A stretch of DNA of 8,367 nucleotides from Candidatus Aminicenantota bacterium (GTDB lineage: Bacteria > Acidobacteriota > Aminicenantia > Aminicenantales > Aminicenantaceae), in assembly GCA_030673995.1 (NCBI GenBank), contig DAOUYU010000073.1, positions 1-8,367 of the forward strand, read 5' to 3'. The position numbers were made by a program, and so were the translations under genes. Below, in pieces: positions 6,229-8,367 of this stretch (position 1 is the first letter of the stretch; each line of letters opens with the position of its first letter). The notes below the pieces were generated by a model, which searched no databases, had not been told where the DNA came from, and saw only the letters and a program-made list of their open reading frames with translations.

Positions 6229-6251
6229 GACTATTCCTCAAAGTGTAAATT
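6223..6251 (+). promoter_or_regulatory. Probable promoter of the TPR protein gene
   Basis: A perfect -35 TTGACA (6223-6228), a 17-base spacer and a weak -10 TAAATT (6246-6251, 4 of 6). It would give a leader of about 50 bases ending in the strong ribosome site. A second TTGACT at about 6263-6268 lacks a well-placed -10. Confidence 0.5.
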
Positions 6252-6298
6252 TACTTATCATTTTGACTTTAGTATAAAGATTATTCACAATTATAAAA

Positions 6299-6304
6299 GG
6301 AGGT
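6299..6304 (+). promoter_or_regulatory. Strong ribosome binding site for the TPR protein
   Basis: GGAGGT, a full anti-16S match, 6 bases before ATG 6311. It fixes the start and contrasts with the absent site of the transglycosylase gene. Confidence 0.85.
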
Positions 6305-6310
6305 CGTAAT

Positions 6311-8143
6311 ATGAAGGAAAACAAAGCAATAAAGACCATCTCGATTTTTGTTCTGTTCCTTCTTCCATTCGCTTTCCTCTTTTCACAAACTGACGAGGCC
6401 TCAAAAGTATTCGAAAACAATGCTGCGAGTGTCATTGCTCTTACATCCTACGGAGAAAACAAAGAACTCCTCTTTGAAGGATCGGGTTTCGTTGTAGAAA
6501 AAGGAGTTCTGGTAACCAGTTACCTTCTGGTCAGTCAAGCCAAATCCATGGAAGGAAAAAATTTTCAAGGGAAGAAAATAAAGGTTGAAGGAGTATTAGG
6601 AGTAGATAAAAATTTTTTCATCGCGCTTTTGAAAATCAAGGGAAAGACACCACCACTTACTCTGGGAAACTCAGACGAGTTAGAAAAGGGTGAAAAAGTC
6701 ATTGCCATCGGAAGTAACGAAGTGGGGGCGCTAGTAGGTTTCGAGGGTGAAGTCAGAAATATTCATGAGCTTTCATCCACTCAAAAGGTTATAGAGGATT
6801 CTCTTTCGATTCCCGAGAACTTCAGTGGCGGGCCATTACTGGATACCAATGGTCAAGTTATGGGGATGACCATTTTTATCGAAAGGAGACTGAAGTTCGT
6901 TGTACCTTCCAACGTCCTGAAATCATTACAGCAAGAAACTTTAGTTAAATTTAAAAAGTGGCAGCCTGAAGAATACCTTAAAACCCCTGAAGCCGCTTCT
7001 ATTGCAGGAAAAATCGCTCTCAAACTCGATGAGACTGGTTTGGCTGAAAAATACTTGAATAGAGTTTTAATGACTGACCCCCAGAATATCGAGATTCACT
7101 CTCTCTTAGCCTCTGTTTATTCCAGACAAAGAAATTATGAGGCAGCTGTATTATCTTACAAAAAAGTAATCGAACTGAATGATAATAAAGATGAGGCTCA
7201 TCTTGGATTAGGAATTGTTTATCTTAGTATGCGACGATATAAAGAGGCCATTCCTTCCCTGGAAAAAGCCATCCAGCTAAATTCTGACTATGCAGAGAAA
7301 TATTATCAAATAGGAAATGCTTATGAAGAGTTGAAGGAATATACCAAGGCATGTGATGCCTACGAAAGATTCCTCGATTCAAAACCTGAAAAGTCATGGG
7401 AAGCGAATTATCGTCTTGGTTTATGTAGAAGAGAGCTAGGTGATTACGAGAATGCAATCACAGCTTTCCAAGGTGCCCTGAAAGGGAATCCTCAGGATGT
7501 GAAGATCAACCAAGACCTTGCTCAGAGCTTTCTTAAAACTGCTCAATATGAAAAAGCTGAAGAAATCTATAAATTTCTAGCACAACTAACCCCAGAAGAT
7601 GCAACTCTCTATTATAGAACCATACTGAGTATGTATAACGAAGCTAAGATGCACGACAAGGCAATTGAGGCTGCAAAAAAAATAATCGAACTCAAACCGA
7701 ATGATGCTGATGCGGTCTATAACCTTGGCTACATGTATTTTATGCTTAAAAAATATAAGGAGGCCATACAAACTTTTAAGAGCGCTCTAGTATTAAGGCC
7801 AAATTTCGAATATGCTTACGCAAATATTGGCAATTGCAGCTTTCAAATAAAAAATTATTCTCAAGCTTTGTGGGCATATGAAAAACTAGTAGAAATAGCT
7901 CCTGAGAACTCTGATGGCTGGTTTAATATGGCTGTTTCTTATATGCAGCTCAAGAGGCATAATGACGCTCTTGCATCCTTAAAGAAAACCATTGAGCTTA
8001 GACCTAATTATGCAGTAGCCTACTACAATCTGGCGGTCGTATACATGAATCTTCGTGACAACCAAAGTGCCCGAGATGTTTATAAACAATTAACAAAAAT
8101 TGATCCTGCATGGGCTAAAAAACTTAGAAAAATATTACGCTAG
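6311..8143 (+). CDS. Exported HtrA/trypsin-like (degenerate) domain plus TPR-repeat protein
   Basis: 610 aa. Residues 1-25 form a Sec signal peptide ending LFS-Q, with no lipobox, so it is probably periplasmic or secreted. About 33-207 is a trypsin-like fold alignable with HtrA/DegP: GSGFVVEKGVLVTS (57-70), GVDKNFFIALLKI (97-109), LGNSDELEKGEKVIAIG (118-134), FSGGPLLDTNGQVMGM (171-186) and FVVPSNV (196-202). The nucleophile S172 is kept, but the HtrA His position (TNNHVV) is L72 (TSYLLV) and the Asp position (DLAVLK) is F103 (FIALLK). Proteolysis is therefore unlikely, and no PDZ domain follows. From about 228 to 601 run eleven consecutive 34-35-residue TPRs (for example 294-327, 466-499, 534-567), a protein-binding superhelix. 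Likely role: a non-catalytic envelope scaffold or binding protein; partner unknown. Single gene with a strong ribosome site, divergent from DUF2085; no clear terminator follows. Confidence 0.9.
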   Translation: MKENKAIKTISIFVLFLLPFAFLFSQTDEASKVFENNAASVIALTSYGENKELLFEGSGFVVEKGVLVTSYLLVSQAKSMEGKNFQGKKIKVEGVLGVDKNFFIALLKIKGKTPPLTLGNSDELEKGEKVIAIGSNEVGALVGFEGEVRNIHELSSTQKVIEDSLSIPENFSGGPLLDTNGQVMGMTIFIERRLKFVVPSNVLKSLQQETLVKFKKWQPEEYLKTPEAASIAGKIALKLDETGLAEKYLNRVLMTDPQNIEIHSLLASVYSRQRNYEAAVLSYKKVIELNDNKDEAHLGLGIVYLSMRRYKEAIPSLEKAIQLNSDYAEKYYQIGNAYEELKEYTKACDAYERFLDSKPEKSWEANYRLGLCRRELGDYENAITAFQGALKGNPQDVKINQDLAQSFLKTAQYEKAEEIYKFLAQLTPEDATLYYRTILSMYNEAKMHDKAIEAAKKIIELKPNDADAVYNLGYMYFMLKKYKEAIQTFKSALVLRPNFEYAYANIGNCSFQIKNYSQALWAYEKLVEIAPENSDGWFNMAVSYMQLKRHNDALASLKKTIELRPNYAVAYYNLAVVYMNLRDNQSARDVYKQLTKIDPAWAKKLRKILR

Positions 8144-8146
8144 GGG

Positions 8147-8175
8147 GCTTCGGCTAAGCAGCTCGAAAAGACGCG
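8147..8175 (+). repeat. Fragment related to the core of element B
   Basis: Begins 4 bases after the TPR gene stop. It matches 5305-5332 at about 22 of 28 positions, sharing CGGCTAAG, TCGAAAA and ACGC. A related inverted segment lies at 5426-5450. No inverted-repeat ends are seen here. Confidence 0.55.
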
Positions 8176-8200
8176 AACGAACAATCCCGCAATTGTCTGA

Positions 8201-8230
8201 TTGACAAAGCCATTAACACTATGATATAAA
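8201..8230 (+). promoter_or_regulatory. Sigma70-type promoter reading toward tRNA-Leu
   Basis: A perfect -35 TTGACA (8201-8206), an 18-base spacer and -10 TATAAA (8225-8230). The start would be near 8237, about 95 bases before the tRNA, so the primary transcript would carry a 5' leader removed by RNase P. A short dyad (TTGTC/GACAA, 8193-8207) overlaps the -35 box. Confidence 0.6.
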
Positions 8231-8332
8231 TATTATTCAATATCATACCTTCATTTTGAAATAAATCTTACCTCACCAATGCAAAGAGGCTTTTAACGAT
8301 ATCTGTCATTTTATTATGTCTTTGTCATCTAA

Positions 8333-8367
8333 GGGCAGGTGGCGAAATTGGCATACGCGCTAGGTTT
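8333..8367 (+). tRNA. tRNA-Leu, 3'-truncated by the window end
   Basis: Acceptor strand GGGCAGG (8333-8339), T8, G9, then D-arm GCG (8342-8344) pairing with CGC (8356-8358) around AAATTGGCATA, which carries the conserved A14 and GG. The 5' anticodon strand is CTAGG (8360-8364), then TT. This strongly matches bacterial tRNA-Leu (…TGGCGAAATTGG…). The window stops at what should be the first anticodon base, T, which suggests a UAA or UAG anticodon. The variable arm and 3' half lie outside. Confidence 0.85.

Overview
The window is an ordinary housekeeping stretch of a bacterial chromosome with moderate to low G+C. Its gaps are unusually rich in repeats. It resembles the genome of an uncultured bacterium: an AlaRS of standard bacterial layout, an exported lytic transglycosylase (so a peptidoglycan wall), a DUF2085 membrane protein, a serine-protease-like/TPR exported protein, and many palindromic intergenic repeats. 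A candidate phylum such as Aminicenantes or a relative is possible, but that is a weak impression and the sequence alone does not settle the lineage.

Layout: (1) 1-2400, + strand, alaS, lacking about its first 94 codons because the window begins inside the gene. (2) 2401-2856, a gap holding a 244-bp element with terminal inverted repeats, short repeat boxes and a strong promoter. (3) 2857-3453, + strand, a secreted lytic transglycosylase whose predicted mRNA has almost no leader. (4) 3454-3758, a convergent gap with a perfect A/T-flanked palindrome, probably a bidirectional terminator, plus several hairpin repeats. (5) 5184 down to 3759, - strand, a two-gene operon: an unassigned four-helix membrane protein, then a diacylglycerol-kinase-family lipid kinase. 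(6) 5185-5652, a gap with the promoter of that operon and a second, 279-bp copy of the inverted-repeat element. (7) 6126 down to 5653, - strand, a DUF2085 membrane protein. (8) 6127-6310, a divergent gap with a dyad overlapping a consensus -35 box. (9) 6311-8143, + strand, an exported protein with a degenerate trypsin-like domain and about eleven TPRs. (10) 8144-8332, a gap with a repeat fragment and a strong promoter leading into a tRNA-Leu cut off by the window end at 8367.

Most genes concern the envelope: the wall-cutting enzyme, the lipid kinase with its membrane partner, the DUF2085 protein and the exported TPR scaffold. alaS and tRNA-Leu belong to translation. Apart from the two-gene operon, each gene appears to be transcribed separately. 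I see no defence system, CRISPR array, phage gene or transposase gene. The observations most worth following are the loss of two of the three catalytic residues in the HtrA-like domain, the paired inverted-repeat elements, and the near-leaderless transglycosylase gene.
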